From assembly GCA_905331475.1 (NCBI GenBank), contig CAJNYU010004459.1, positions 17,091-81,090 on the forward strand: a stretch of DNA of 64,000 nucleotides. Reading direction: 5' to 3'. Both the position numbers and the translations under genes were made by a program. The DNA is from Rotaria socialis (taxonomy: Eukaryota; Rotifera; Eurotatoria; Philodinida; Philodinidae). Shown piece by piece: positions 10,996 through 22,704 of this stretch (position 1 is its first letter; every line of letters starts with the position of its first letter). The notes under the pieces were generated by a model. The model saw only the letters and a list, made by a program, of their open reading frames with translations, was not told the DNA's origin and searched no databases.

Positions 10996-11546
10996 GTCAG
11001 TGACGAGATTAACAGAACGAGATCAACGAATATTACGAACACAAATTGACCAGTAGAAAATATATTAACGACCTTTTAAATAACGCTAAGGGATTTTTAC
11101 TTCATCGTATAAGTCAATCTAAATATGAATATCAATACTTGATTTACATATTCATATGATTCCATACATCATTCTATTCATCGGAATAAATAATAGCAGA
11201 TTGATTGCAAAATCAGTGCTTTCAGTGTTTTGAATGTTACCTAATGAAACTCGATCCAAAAAAAATTATTTTATTTTAAGTAAATAAATATAATGCAATA
11301 TATCACACTCTATTTTAAATAATTGTTGAAGCATGTTAAAAGATAGATGTAAGATCCAGATAGCAAAGAATGCATGCAGCAATTGTATTAATTATATCAC
11401 ACTAAAAATTGTCAATATCTTGCATACAGTTGATAATTCAAAATTAAATTAAAACAGTATTTTGATAACAATAAGCGTCCTGTGGTTACTTTAATAATAA
11501 GCCGAGATAAAAATCATAAATTTTATTTGGCTCTCCAAGCGATTAT
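10996..11546. other. Intergenic, no gene recognised
   Basis: Very AT-rich spacer up to the hAT-type element. Nothing supported on either strand. Confidence 0.35.
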
Positions 11547-11554
11547 GTTCTTAA

Positions 11555-12970
11555 CAGGGGTCGCAACGGGCCGCCCGACCCGGCCCAGACCGTTGGTAAA
11601 TTTTCACCGGGCCGGGTGGACCGGTGAAAATTTTCTACCGGTCCGGGCGGGCCACGTATTTCTTCGGTCCACCCGTACCGGCTTGTTTTATTTTTTTCTT
11701 ATGAATCGAACATAACTGGTGCGTCAGCATAAATGGCGGTCTCAGTTTTTCTTCAATATTCCTTTCAGCTTTCATAGTTTCGGACTGACTTTTATACCAA
11801 AAGATTCAGCCTTGAATGCTCTACAAAACCATAAAAAAAATGAATCACATGGAGATAGAAACAAAGCAATTATTGTAGTGATACTTCTAACAAACATCGA
11901 TATCAACTTTAAAGAACTTGTATTCAAATTAATTTGCATTTTTTCTTGCTAGTGAAACACTTTTAGAAAGCTTCAAAGTAATATTTCTGATGCGATGATG
12001 AGCGCACTATATAATGAAACATACGAAAGAATATTTCAACGAAAAAATATTGACAAAGCATTCAGTTTTTGGTCATTCAGTCACCCTCTGGCATATTTCG
12101 GCATTTTATTTGAATCTAGTCGATAGGAAGTGATAATTCTGCAGAATTAAGGTATAACTCCATGATATTCCATAGTGCCAGTCTGTACCTTTAAAAAAAG
12201 ACAGAAATTTTTCACCAAAAAATAGTACTTGGTCGACTAATATGAATTTTTCAAGAAAACGGAAAATTATTGGTAAAAACGCGTTTTTTTAGAAAATTTA
12301 AAGAAAAAGTAATACTTATTTTATCCAGCATGTTTTGATTATGAAATTATTTCAGTATACTAATAAGATAGACCTTTTGAAGCTCTACACAATCGGCAGT
12401 TCAATTTGGCTCTATAGCTCGATATGAGAACACATAAATACAAGAAGTCGTAGTTCGTGCTCTAAAGTTGTTGATGTTACTTGTTTTGAGTATTACTGTC
12501 ATAATATTTTTGTTTCTATCTCCATACGATTCATTTTTTATGGTTTTGTAGAGCATTCAAGGCTGAATCTTTGGGTAAAAAAGTCAGTCCGAAACTATGA
12601 AAGCTGAAAGGAATATTGAAGAAAAACTGAGACCGTCATATTTGCCGATGCATCCGTTACTTACGGTATTTTTTGTTATCATATGAATTATGTGATCTTA
12701 TGAAATTTATTAAGAAATCAAAGTCACACTGTGTACGTGTAGGTAACTTTTTCTAAATACTGCATTAAGTTTCAATATTATTAATCTCAAATATGATTAA
12801 AAGATAGTTCATCGGATTATGTCGGTCCGGTCCGGTCGGTCCAGACAAATCAACGGGTCGGGTCGGACCGGACCGTTGTGATTAATGTGTCGGTCCGGGC
12901 GGGCCCATCTAGCTGACGGGTCACAATGGGTCGGGTCGGTCCATGAAAAGTTGGACCGTTGCGACCCCTG
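11555..12970. mobile_element. Non-autonomous hAT-type transposon with long inverted arms
   Basis: Terminal inverted repeats CAGGGGTCGCAACGG at 11555 and its exact complement ending at 12970. The element is flanked by the 8-bp duplication GTTCTTAA (11547-11554 and 12971-12978), the hallmark of hAT transposition. Subterminal GC-rich clusters of GGTCCGG/CGGGTCGG motifs (11565-11690; 12815-12960) look like transposase-binding arrays. A second long inverted segment (about 11725-11870 against 12505-12650) makes it largely fold-back. It has no transposase ORF; the two small reading frames inside come from the arms. It lies just downstream of the last exon read for the minus-strand gene at 13015-15125. 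Confidence 0.88.
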
Positions 12971-13014
12971 GTTCTTAACTATTTCTCTAGAATTAATAAA
13001 AAAATAGTATTATT

Positions 13015-15125
13015 TTAAATTAAAGTATGAGTAACTTTACTTGGACGAATATAATCAGATAGGCAAAAAGTATCCCACTCTATCTTCTTATTTTGAATAA
13101 GTATACATGCAAGTCGAATGGATCTCTGATCAAATTCAGCATGATGTAAATTTTTCACAGTGTCCTCATTAAGTTGATAGAATACCTTCATTTTCGCTGT
13201 TTTCGTCTTAGATAACCATGATCTATTCATTAATCTTAATGATAATCTAAAAAGAAAGATTGATGTAAACATCAAAATATTAGTCCGACATATCATACCC
13301 GCAAGTTCCGTCAGATTGAATTTGCAGTGAATTTAAATTTAGTTGAATTGGATTGATCCCATCTGTGTGTTTTTTTGCACCAGGAGGCAAGAATTGTATA
13401 TCATCAGATGTATAAAAGTTTCGTTTATTATCGACTTTTTCTTCATGCACAACAGCAACCATCAAATAAATGTCATGTACTGATTGTTGATTTAAAAAGA
13501 TGTATCGTGCCGGAATCTAATATAAAACAAATCAAGTATCCTTTAGAATGTTTTTAATTGATATAATATTTTTACAATTGAGATCCGTAAGAACCTAACT
13601 CAAGTCTATTGAGTGATTGAAAATATTTCTGTTTGAATTATATATGTTAAAATTTTAATCTACCATGAAATATTGCAATACTAACTATGCAAGTTGTGTT
13701 GATGTTTCAAAGGACTGTCTAAAGGATTTAATAAGCGTTGATCTACTTTCGGGCTCACAATTTTATCATTTAGACTGTAGAGTGGTGAACTATGGTGAGA
13801 ATAGATTTTATATTTCTAGAAAATCTTTGCTGTTTGGAAACGTACTTTTATTCGAGGCAAAATGCTTTTTCCTTTATCTGCTTGAGTCTTGATTCCTTGA
13901 ATACGCATAACATAAGGTGATCGATTTTTCGGTCTATAAAGTCGTCGGAAATATTTGTATCGTGCTGTATATTCTGATAAGGTTGAACGTCGTGCGCAAT
14001 TTTTAATGAAGCTGATAACGGTAGTGATGTTGCCGGTTGCGCAATATGATCAAGAAGAGGTAAGGTAGGATAGTCGAAAATTCTCTCATAAATACCTGGA
14101 CATAATGTTCCTGTTGGAATGGCTTCATTGCTGGGTGGCGGATTTATAAGAGTATCTTTAAGATTGTCGGCAACAGCTGGCACTCCAAAATTAATTTTTT
14201 CAGTTAAACCTAATTCATTTTGATACGATTGAAATGATGTTTCCGACGTTTCCTCTGCAATTGAGGTGTTGAGAGCACATAAAGGTAGTATGAGGTCATT
14301 ATTTGGGGGACGTAGAGCAAATGGATTTTCGTACATTAATGGTCTGGAACAGTTCGTCAAGTCGATGGATTCATCTGATTTGTATGCATCTAGTGTTGCT
14401 ACTGAAAATAATGCAAACGAATTCTTTATTAAGACCTTGTCGTAATCTTACAAAAAATCTTACTTTCTGATGATGTCGAAATAGATAATTCTTCTGGACT
14501 TGAGGCTAGTTTTTCTTCTCCGTAGATGATATTGATCACATCTTGTATTCTAGTTTTACTCTTGGTACTATTAGGTTTGTATAATAAATCTATTGTCGAA
14601 TCTTCATGTTTTACTTTCTTCATGCAGTGTTGCCAATCATAATAATCTTAAATTAGAATTAACAGTTGAAACTAGTTGTAATGCTATATATTATATATGT
14701 GGTTTGAGAAATGTCTAACAGTGAAAATAAGTTAGTGTACATGCTATATTTAACTATTACAAAGACTTTGAGTGTTTTTTGGTGCTAGCATGTATTTTTA
14801 GAGATAGACATACTAATCTATTGTGGGCTATCTTTTATTCTATATATTTTAACTTACTTGCTGGTTGGTGATCCAATAAAATATCACCGTAAATCGTATT
14901 CATATATCTCAAATGTAGTCGTTCGTGTAATTCCCCCAAGTATTCATTGTCTAAGACAATAGTTTCTCTGTAGTACTTGTCCTGGACTTGGATTTCAAAC
15001 GTAGCTGGATTAATACCAAACTTTTCTCCAACTATAACTTTGATAGAACTTAAAGACATATTGGAGTTCAAAACGAAATGGTGAAATTTGTGATTAAATG
15101 TTAGATAAAGATTGTAGTTGGCCAT
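13015..15125 (-). CDS. Probable nuclear protein with N-terminal ubiquitin-like region, paralogue of the divergent neighbour
   Basis: Six exons close in phase: 15125-14858, 14646-14464, 14401-13905, 13815-13759, 13516-13299 and 13246-13036. If the last donor is not used, the frame reads ten more codons to a stop at 13015 (about 487 aa). The first 90 residues (MANYNLYLTFNHKFHH..) read like a ubiquitin/PB1-type beta-grasp. The middle is Ser/Pro-rich and looks disordered. The C-terminal part (..IYLMVAVVHEEK.. to IRLACILIQN..FCLSDYI) aligns by eye with the plus-strand gene at 15664, including a phase-0 intron before the shared block. That block faintly resembles the N-terminal Rel-homology beta-sandwich, but the RxRYxCE DNA-contact motif is absent, so I do not name it. 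The hAT element sits directly beyond the 3' end. Confidence 0.55.
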
Positions 15126-15663
15126 ATGTTTAATAAAATTCTCCTTCTAGTATATATTCTATGCAATAAATCCCACAGAATGTACCGATCCTTTTTTTAA
15201 TCAGTTTGTGTTGCAAAATATACCATATATTAAATAAATTTGAATATATTCACCAATTTAATAAGGGTGAATTCGTAGTATTGCCGCAGTTTCACATTTG
15301 TGTACTTTTTTGTTGATGTAAAAAGTAGGGGAAAACATCGAGCTTGAAAAGTCCGAATCATTTTTCCTACCGTTAAATTTTTCGTTCTTTTCTGCATCAC
15401 AAGAAACAAGGAGAAAGAATTATATTTACATAAATATTGTCACTTTCTTTCGTTGAAAAAGTTGTTTTCGGTCTTATTATTTTCTTTGTCTTGTTCGGAT
15501 GCCATATAAAAATTGTATGATTCAGTAGGAAAGAGTATGCTTTATTGTTCCAACGGTGGTGTCTGATAGTAAGAATTCTCCATCAACTTGACTTCTAGCT
15601 GTATGGAATATAATTTGTGGTATTGCATTTAATGATCAAAACGAATGAGATAGTAGCAGCGTG
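15126..15663. promoter_or_regulatory. Shared intergenic promoter region of a divergent gene pair
   Basis: 538 bp separate the start codons of two head-to-head paralogous genes, so both promoters must lie here or overlap. The sequence is AT-rich; no individual motif is convincing. Confidence 0.4.
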
Positions 15664-17434
15664 ATGGTTCATACAATATTACAAATTGTTGATAGCAATG
15701 GAAAAAAGATATACAGCTATAAGACACAGCGTTTTACTGAAACAACAACGACGAAGGATATTGTGACTTTCATCTTACAAAAGTCTAACAAGTTTAAGCC
15801 TCCATTGCATATTGAAATTCAGGATCAACCGGATGGCGATTTTGTCACTTTGGATGATGATTATTTGGCAGAATATGAGCCATTCAATCCAAATAATGTT
15901 GACACGACTACGGGTCGAGTAACTAATTTACCAGGAAAAACAGTAAAATTGAAAATTACCCTGCTGGGTGAGTGTACTAATAGCACATTGTATTTTTCTT
16001 CTACTATCATGAATATGTCTTGAATAGATTATGATTGTCTTTCAACTATCAGCCAAGCAGTTGTAAAAACAACAGAAGGTTTAGTTAACTTCAAAGCTTT
16101 GGAGTTTTATCAAATATTTCGCTTTTTAGTTTTGTCAACCAGTATTCAACAAACAGAAGAGACGTACCATGGTGATCAATCGTTGTCAACTTCAGAAGCA
16201 TCAGCTATTCCTACTATTGAATTATCTGAAGATCCAAAAATGGGTTTTGTTCCTGGTCATAATGTCAATGATATACAAAGAGATCAGTACATATCTGATG
16301 CAAAGAATGTGGCAACAGGAAAAATAACCGGTAAACTTGCAAAAAGTCAAGCTAAAAGAGAATTACAAGAGAAATATGCATCTAAATTGCCTAAAATTAA
16401 AGTAAGGTTATTGAAAATATGTCATGTACTCTTATTATGTCTTTTTAAATGATAGATTTTGGATCATTACATTTTAAAAGAAATTGGTCACGAATGGAAA
16501 TTAGTCGGTCTCTTAGTACTGGACGTTTGTAAATCGGGACAACGTTCTCTATACTCTCATCCAGAACGAGCATGTTTAGAGAAAGATAATTTAGAAAAAA
16601 TAGATCAATATGAACTCAATATTGAACCTAGTGATTTGGCAGTGGAAAAGGAGTAAACTAAATTCACTAGTTCAAATTGAAATTTTCTGTTTTTGTTAAT
16701 TATAGGCTGGAGCTACTAGTTGTAGCAATCAAAAGGAGCAAAACTGAGTCCGAACACGCCGTTAAATATCTTGTGTCATATTAAAAACAGCCAGCAAAAC
16801 AAATCATCGGACTCCGCACAGAATTTTCAAAAGTCTCGAATCGCTTTTTTTCTTCAGAAAGATGGTGTTCTTCTATGCGAAACTTCAGTTCTATCTGATG
16901 AAATGAATTTTGGGAGTACTTATAACTTACGTTAGTTTCTTACAGATAATCAACGTTTGTTTTGAACATCTAGAGAAAACTTCAAAATTCACCTTGGCAC
17001 CTCCTTCGAATGCTTCGACAGATACAGCGGCAACAACATCGCAAAGCAACAAGTCAAAGCGCCGTATGTTGTCACTGTTCGTCTATTAATTATGTAAAAA
17101 AAAACACGCATCTTAGGAAATACTTCAAATCAACGATCTAAACGTGCCAAGAGAGTGACAGTGTCGTCTTCTAACAATAATACTTCGTATCCTACTTTCC
17201 ATCCGGATCTTCCAGTGCTTTTTACAACTAGTCAAATGAGTGATACTGTATTTCAAGGAAGCTCGGATAATATACCATCTAGTTTAGAACCTCCATTGGT
17301 AAGTTATTGAAATAACTAGTTTTATTATGAAGAATTGTATGATCTGAAACGATTTGATTTTTTTTCTATTTGAATAGAGTTTAGGTTCAGGTTGGGGAGG
17401 ATTATTCGACTCAATCGATGGAACTGATAGCTGA
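15664..17434 (+). CDS. Probable nuclear protein with ubiquitin-like N-terminus and basic NLS, paralogue of the divergent neighbour
   Basis: Eight exons read as 15664-15967, 16061-16078, 16130-16401, 16456-16641, 16726-16915, 16974-17063, 17117-17298 and 17378-17434, giving 432 residues. Start is the ATG at 15664. The N-terminal region (..LQIVDSNGKKIYSY.., ..IEIQDQPDGDFVTLDDDYL) is beta-grasp-like. A central block (LPKIK / HEWKLVGLLVLDV.. to RIAFFLQKDGVLLC..VLSDEM) matches the paralogue on the other strand. A strongly basic stretch KSKRR..QRSKRAKR looks like a bipartite nuclear signal. The tail is acidic/Ser-rich and ends with a Gly/Asp segment. The donor of exon 4 (GTGGAA) is weak and that junction is the least certain. 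The family may be a divergent Rel/p53-like beta-sandwich factor; this is inference. Confidence 0.55.
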
Positions 17435-18380
17435 AAGGATGTTGTCAATAATGTACTCATGTTTGACGAATTTTCATGGCATTGAAATGATTGAAACCAT
17501 ACCAAAGACGATATAGTTGACGTTTTTCGATTTTATTTTATTGTGATAAGATAGCGATGAAATTTTCTACAGGAGTACTGTGATATGAGCATAAAAGAAG
17601 ACACAAAAAGAATTTTTTTATGTTTTACTTCTGTTTTCTTGTGCTATTTCACTTTCTCTCGTCAAACAATAAAATTGTTTGCTTTTGATAGTGCAAAGAC
17701 TGTAATGGAGCAAGGTGTGGGCGGGGAACTGAACAAAATAATACATTAATTCTGTTTAAAAACAATCTTAGAACCAATTCACCGTGGAAAGCAACTTTAC
17801 ATCGACATCTATCGTTGATGTAGGCTTGAAAAGTTCCAAGTTCAGCAATCGAAGAAGCTTAGGATATGACATAGTAGTCAATAAATACTTATTTCCGCAG
17901 TTTCTATGAATTCGCCCATATAACTTTCTAAATAATTGAATATTAGGTTGTAGTATTTTTATGAAGAAAAGCATAGTTTTCTATTTAGCAGCATGATCAA
18001 CAGAATTAACTTTATTGATGACAACCGAGAGGAGAATTTACAACATTTATCGAGTTCCAACAGTTCAATTCTTGTTCCGTTGTGTTAATGAAAAATAGTT
18101 TTCCATTGATCGATATTGTTCATTTATATTTTAAAATCCATTAAGTCATATTTATTGTTAATTATTGAAAAGAAAAGTTCAACTAATTCACTTTTTTTTC
18201 CAGTGGAAATAAATACAGAAATGCAAAGAAAACATATTTGCTAGAAATAAAACGAACGAAAGACATCAGCTATGGACTAATAAATATATGTATATAGAAT
18301 TAAATATCTATTCAAACAAAAGCAATGTTGTTACTATCGAACGAAGTATAGAAAAAACAATATTCATATTATTAATTCGA
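17435..18380. other. Intergenic, no gene recognised
   Basis: Spacer between the 3' ends of two convergent genes. A 68-codon minus frame at 17768-17974 has no recognisable domain and I do not call it. Confidence 0.4.
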
Positions 18381-21300
18381 TTAACTGCTTTTGAGATCTT
18401 GTTTTACTCTCCATAACATAAGTTCCATACACGCACTAGCATCTTCTATTGAATCATGTCCATCGGCTAAATAAAACAAAAACAAAATATGATGATAACA
18501 ATCGAGTATCGCTATTAATTATCTTCATACTATTTTCTTGAATAATTTTTGTTAGAAATTCTGACATTAATGTTTTCAATGCGCGTTTATACGGTCTTCC
18601 TTTTGGATGTGGAAAAACCAGAGATGTATCAATAACAGTATTGTGTACAATCTAATATAAATCGAATGATTTAGCTAAGATTTTCATTTGTCGGTTACCT
18701 TCAATGCTTTCAAATCACTTTCCAAAGAATGACCAATTAAAATTGTTTTATCATTAAATAATTTTAATAAACGTTTTTGTACATCTTCTATTGTTATGTT
18801 ACAAGGTTTCAATTGATTTTCAGTTATTCCCGACCAACGAGTATTATAATCAAGTATTTTATGATGAGGCTTAACTAAAGTTTCATATACTGATTGTAAT
18901 TTATGATTAACAATACTAACACGAACAAGTTCAACGCCTTCCATTGTATAACACTAAGAAGAAATTAACAAGTGATTGAATCATTGGCTAAGAATCAGAA
19001 ATTTTAAAACGTTTGCCTAACATAAATCTTTGATTTGCAACTCGAAGAATAGCGATCTTAGTTTCATGTGAGAAAAAAATCAGCTACATCGACTTGTAAT
19101 TCTGCCGTGCGAATTATTTATTTGAAATGTCTTTATACATAAATGATACAAGTTGCCTATCAAATCTTTAGAATCGCGAAGCAGTAGTAGTTTTCAATAT
19201 GGCTAATTATTTTCTCGGCTTCAGTATCGATGAGAGTGTCATACGTTTATTCTTACCATTTCACAATCAAGTGCATAAATTCCGTAACTTTCATTATTAA
19301 CTAATGGTTTTCGAAGAGGTTGCGTTTTCACATAACCTGATAATAATTGTGTATCATCACTATCATGTACATGATATTTCGAAACAGCACAACCACCTGA
19401 AGATATTTTTCCAGAACAGCATCCGTAGGTTTTTTCTATTTGTCCCGCGACTAGTAGTGAGAGAAAACGATTGTTTATGATAAAGATGAAATAAAGTTTT
19501 TCATGTACCTCGCTGTGATCGCATTCGTCCCCAATGATAAATGCAATCTTCTTGTTTCACATATTCTCCATTTATATCTATTTTATATGTTTTACTGCAT
19601 CGACAACAGATACGAGTATTTGCTGCAAAACAAAAATCTAGTTTTATTTTAATATCTAATCAATCGATGCTTACGGTCAGATGAATGACTTTTAGTTATT
19701 GGATTATAAAGTGGGTTTTTATTTTTAATTAAAACTTTATCTGGAAAATCAAGTGAAAATGCTGGATAACCATTTTCGACTATATCTCGTTCAGATGCTT
19801 TATAGGCAAATAAGAGGGTATAAAGTTCATGTTCTAAAAGCAACAATTGCGGTTTCACATTATTGACAAAATGGAAATTCTCTACATGTTTACCTGTTAA
19901 TGTTTTAATGTCGGTTTCTTTCTGTTTTTTAATTCCAAAACTAACATTTTCTGTTTTACCGCCGGTAAGCATAGCTGAATGTGACACAACCAATCGGTGA
20001 ACATTGACCTTTTTTGAAGAACTTTGTTCATTCGTTGGCTTTGTATTTGTGTCTTCAGATCGTAATTGTCTTAAATGTTTTGCAGCTAAGTTTAAATAGG
20101 AATTTTTATTTGTTGATTTATCAAAGATTTCTTTTTCGATGGCTTGTGCTCGCGCAAAAATCGGTGTTTCTGGAACTAAATCATTTGCATTCGATGGTCG
20201 ACTTTTAAGTTGATTGAGAAAAAATGTTAAATATTCTTGTCGAGTTTTAAAAGGAATTTTATTTGTACTAGAATTTGGATCAACTAATGGTTGTAGTAGA
20301 GGTGTAAATGAAGTATTTGTTGAAATTGAATGAACTTTTGGTTGATGAGCAATACGACGACCATCAGAAGAGGTTTCTGCTCGAGTACAGATGTTAGACG
20401 CTGATGCAGTTGAACCATTTTGAGTATGTGCCGTTGTCACAGACGAATAACGTGACGTAAATTGTTGAATAGTATTTGGCGGGAAGGAAGAAGGTGGTTT
20501 TTTCGACACAGTAATTGTTTCAGATGGCTTTGCTGAGGGAAAAGCATGATCGAATAGAGCTAATTCATCGTCTTCATCACTGATATTACTTTTATTGATG
20601 CCATCTAAATAAAGTGATACAAAAAGTTTCAAAACTTGTCTTAATAAAGTGGCTGGTTGGATTATGAGAAGTGCGAACCTACTTTTATATTCTAAAAATA
20701 TTTCGTCGCACTACTATAATAGTTAAATGTACGCCGTTTTTGTTTTTGTTGAATGATCCATAAAATGAAATAACTCAGGAAAAATGATTGGCAGCCGCCG
20801 TTTTACTTGCTGATTATCTATTGTCATGTACAATCTTCTAGATACTAGATAGTTAGTGTCTACCTCAAGTAATTTGTCTCTGGTCGGTTTTCTACCTGAA
20901 GCTACAACAATCGTTAGGAAACCGAACATCGGCTACCCATTTTGTGAAACACAATCTGAAAGGAGTGTTGAAGTATATAGGGTAGAAATTTGAACTCATC
21001 CCCCGCCACAGACCGGGATAGAGAAATTAATTAATTAACTTCTCTGTCACGGTCTGTGATGGCTTCTGAAGTCTGTGTAACGGTCTGCGATAGTCTCTAG
21101 AGACTCCATACATCATAATACAGACCGTGGTAGACGGATTTCAGAAAAGGAGCTTTATCGTGTTTCACATTTTAATCCCACAGGGATTGCACTAACAGCA
21201 TTTTGTTCAGAAATATGACTCCCAATAGTCAGATATATTTTTATTATTATTATCTATTAAAATAAATATAGGAAAACTATGTTTGACAAAGATCAATGGC

Positions 21301-22704
21301 TTGAAGCGATTTTTTTTATTAGAAAAAAACATAATAGCAATCCTACTCGTAATGGGCTTTTGCTTGTTGATATTTTGACCAATACTGGTTGATACAGTTG
21401 GTTTTGTTGTTGTTGGAATTATTTTTGCTTTCTTCTGAGGTATTTCATTAGTTCCACTTGATGTACGTTTGAGTAATGTTACTTTTTTATTAGCATCAAT
21501 TGATATTGTGGATGTAACAGGTACTCTATCTAAATCGACATCCATGATACGTACTTTAGTAGATATTGGTTTTTTTGGAATTCGTTTTAACATTGGATCA
21601 GTAGGAGGAGTTGGTTTAATGGTATTTTCTATTATATTTGGTTTCACTGTTGCTATGGGTTTACTAGTTATTTTTCTAGGGGATTGAATAGATTCAGAGG
21701 ATGCTATTTTTTTGACTAAAGGTTTTCGTTCATCGAAATCATTATAATCTGATGACGATGATAATTTTCGACGCATTGGTGGTGTTACCCATGAATGATA
21801 GTCATCCGTAGTGGACTGTTTTGGAATAGTCTGTAACGAAATTGGCAGAGTTGATTTAGCAACACTGAAATTAAAATTAAATCATATTCGAGAGATACAT
21901 AGATAAAAATTAACTTACGTAGAGACTTTTGGATGTATCACTTCCATTGGTTCAGGTTGATCAACGGCTGATTGAGGTGGGGAATTCGATGGCGGAGAAA
22001 ATGTTGCTTGAACATATTCATTAGAATCAAAATCAATTGGTTCTAGAAAATATTCTTAATGAGCTTTTCAAGCAAATAAATAAATAAATAATTACCGGTT
22101 TTTATATTTGTTTTAACTATGGGATGATGTACTCGTTGTTTTCGTCGTTCAAGTTCAACGATAGGTGTCGGACGATATTCAGGAAACGACTCGGCAGCAT
22201 TTGTTGTTGTTGGAGTTTGATGTTGATTTAATTGTGTTGCTATCGTAGTTAGCGCTTGTGTTAATTTCTCAGATGTTTCATTATTTGAAATTGTTGATTG
22301 TGGTGTTGAATTTAATGCATTAGCAAATACTGTTAAGCTTTGTAAAAGTGTACTTTGTAAAATAGATGTGATATTAATCGAAGGCATTGGATTTGTTATT
22401 GTTGTTGTCGCTGTTGCCACAGCTGAATTACTTGTTGCAGCTGAAGATAGCTGATTAATAAGTTTATTCAGTGTTTCATTGGCATCTAGAGTACAATTTG
22501 AAAAGTATTTAGTTTATTTTTTTCTAATTTAAAAAACAAACCTGGTGGTATGTTTATTAACGATGATGCTGATGACGCATTCGTATTGGCATTCGATTGC
22601 GACGATGTTTGTGTATGTTTAAAGTGGCAATTCGGCCTCGGACAAGCCACACGAGAAAAAAATGGACATGGAATATCACGAAAATAGTTAGCCGAAGGGA
22701 ACAT
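18381..22704 (-). CDS. REXO1: RNA exonuclease 1 homologue (REXO1), DEDDh family
   Basis: Ten exons close in phase: 22704-22542, 22485-22096, 22042-21919, 21864-21347, 20604-19675, 19622-19509, 19450-19257, 18953-18699, 18651-18531 and 18466-18381 (2,895 nt, 964 aa). The N-terminus has the REXO1-type CCCH finger (CPFFSRVACPRPNCHFKH). A long low-complexity region follows, then the conserved TRQEYLTFFLNQL..YLNLAAKHLRQLR block. A zinc-binding segment CCRC..YHWGR..YGCC precedes the 3'-5' exonuclease domain: YALDCEM (Asp and Glu, exon 7), LVKPHHKILDYNTRWSG, ILIGHSLESDLKALK (second Asp) and DGHDSIEDASACM (His and last Asp). All catalytic residues are kept, so it should be active. The expected role is nuclear RNA 3'-end processing. 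Intron 4 (742 bp) is much longer than the rest and holds a fold-back repeat. Confidence 0.9.
20944..21169. repeat. Fold-back repeat element in REXO1 intron 4
   Basis: Ends are inverted copies of TGTGAAACAC (20944 and 21160-21169). The interior contains several copies of CGGTCTGTG and its complement CACAGACCG, plus the palindrome AGAGAAATTAATTAATT.. near 21021. No coding. It looks like a MITE-type insertion that enlarged the intron. Confidence 0.5.

Noticed and set aside
11482-11952. Two adjacent 77-codon frames, the first Pro/Arg/Gly-rich
   Set aside because: They straddle or lie within the hAT element; the composition comes from its GC-rich subterminal repeats.
17768-17974. 68-codon minus ORF between two convergent genes
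   Set aside because: No recognisable domain and no start or splice context; probably chance.
20723-20929. 68-codon minus frame as a REXO1 exon
   Set aside because: The exon 4 to exon 5 junction closes in phase without it and it lacks the conserved REXO1 residues; kept only as a possible alternative exon in the findings.
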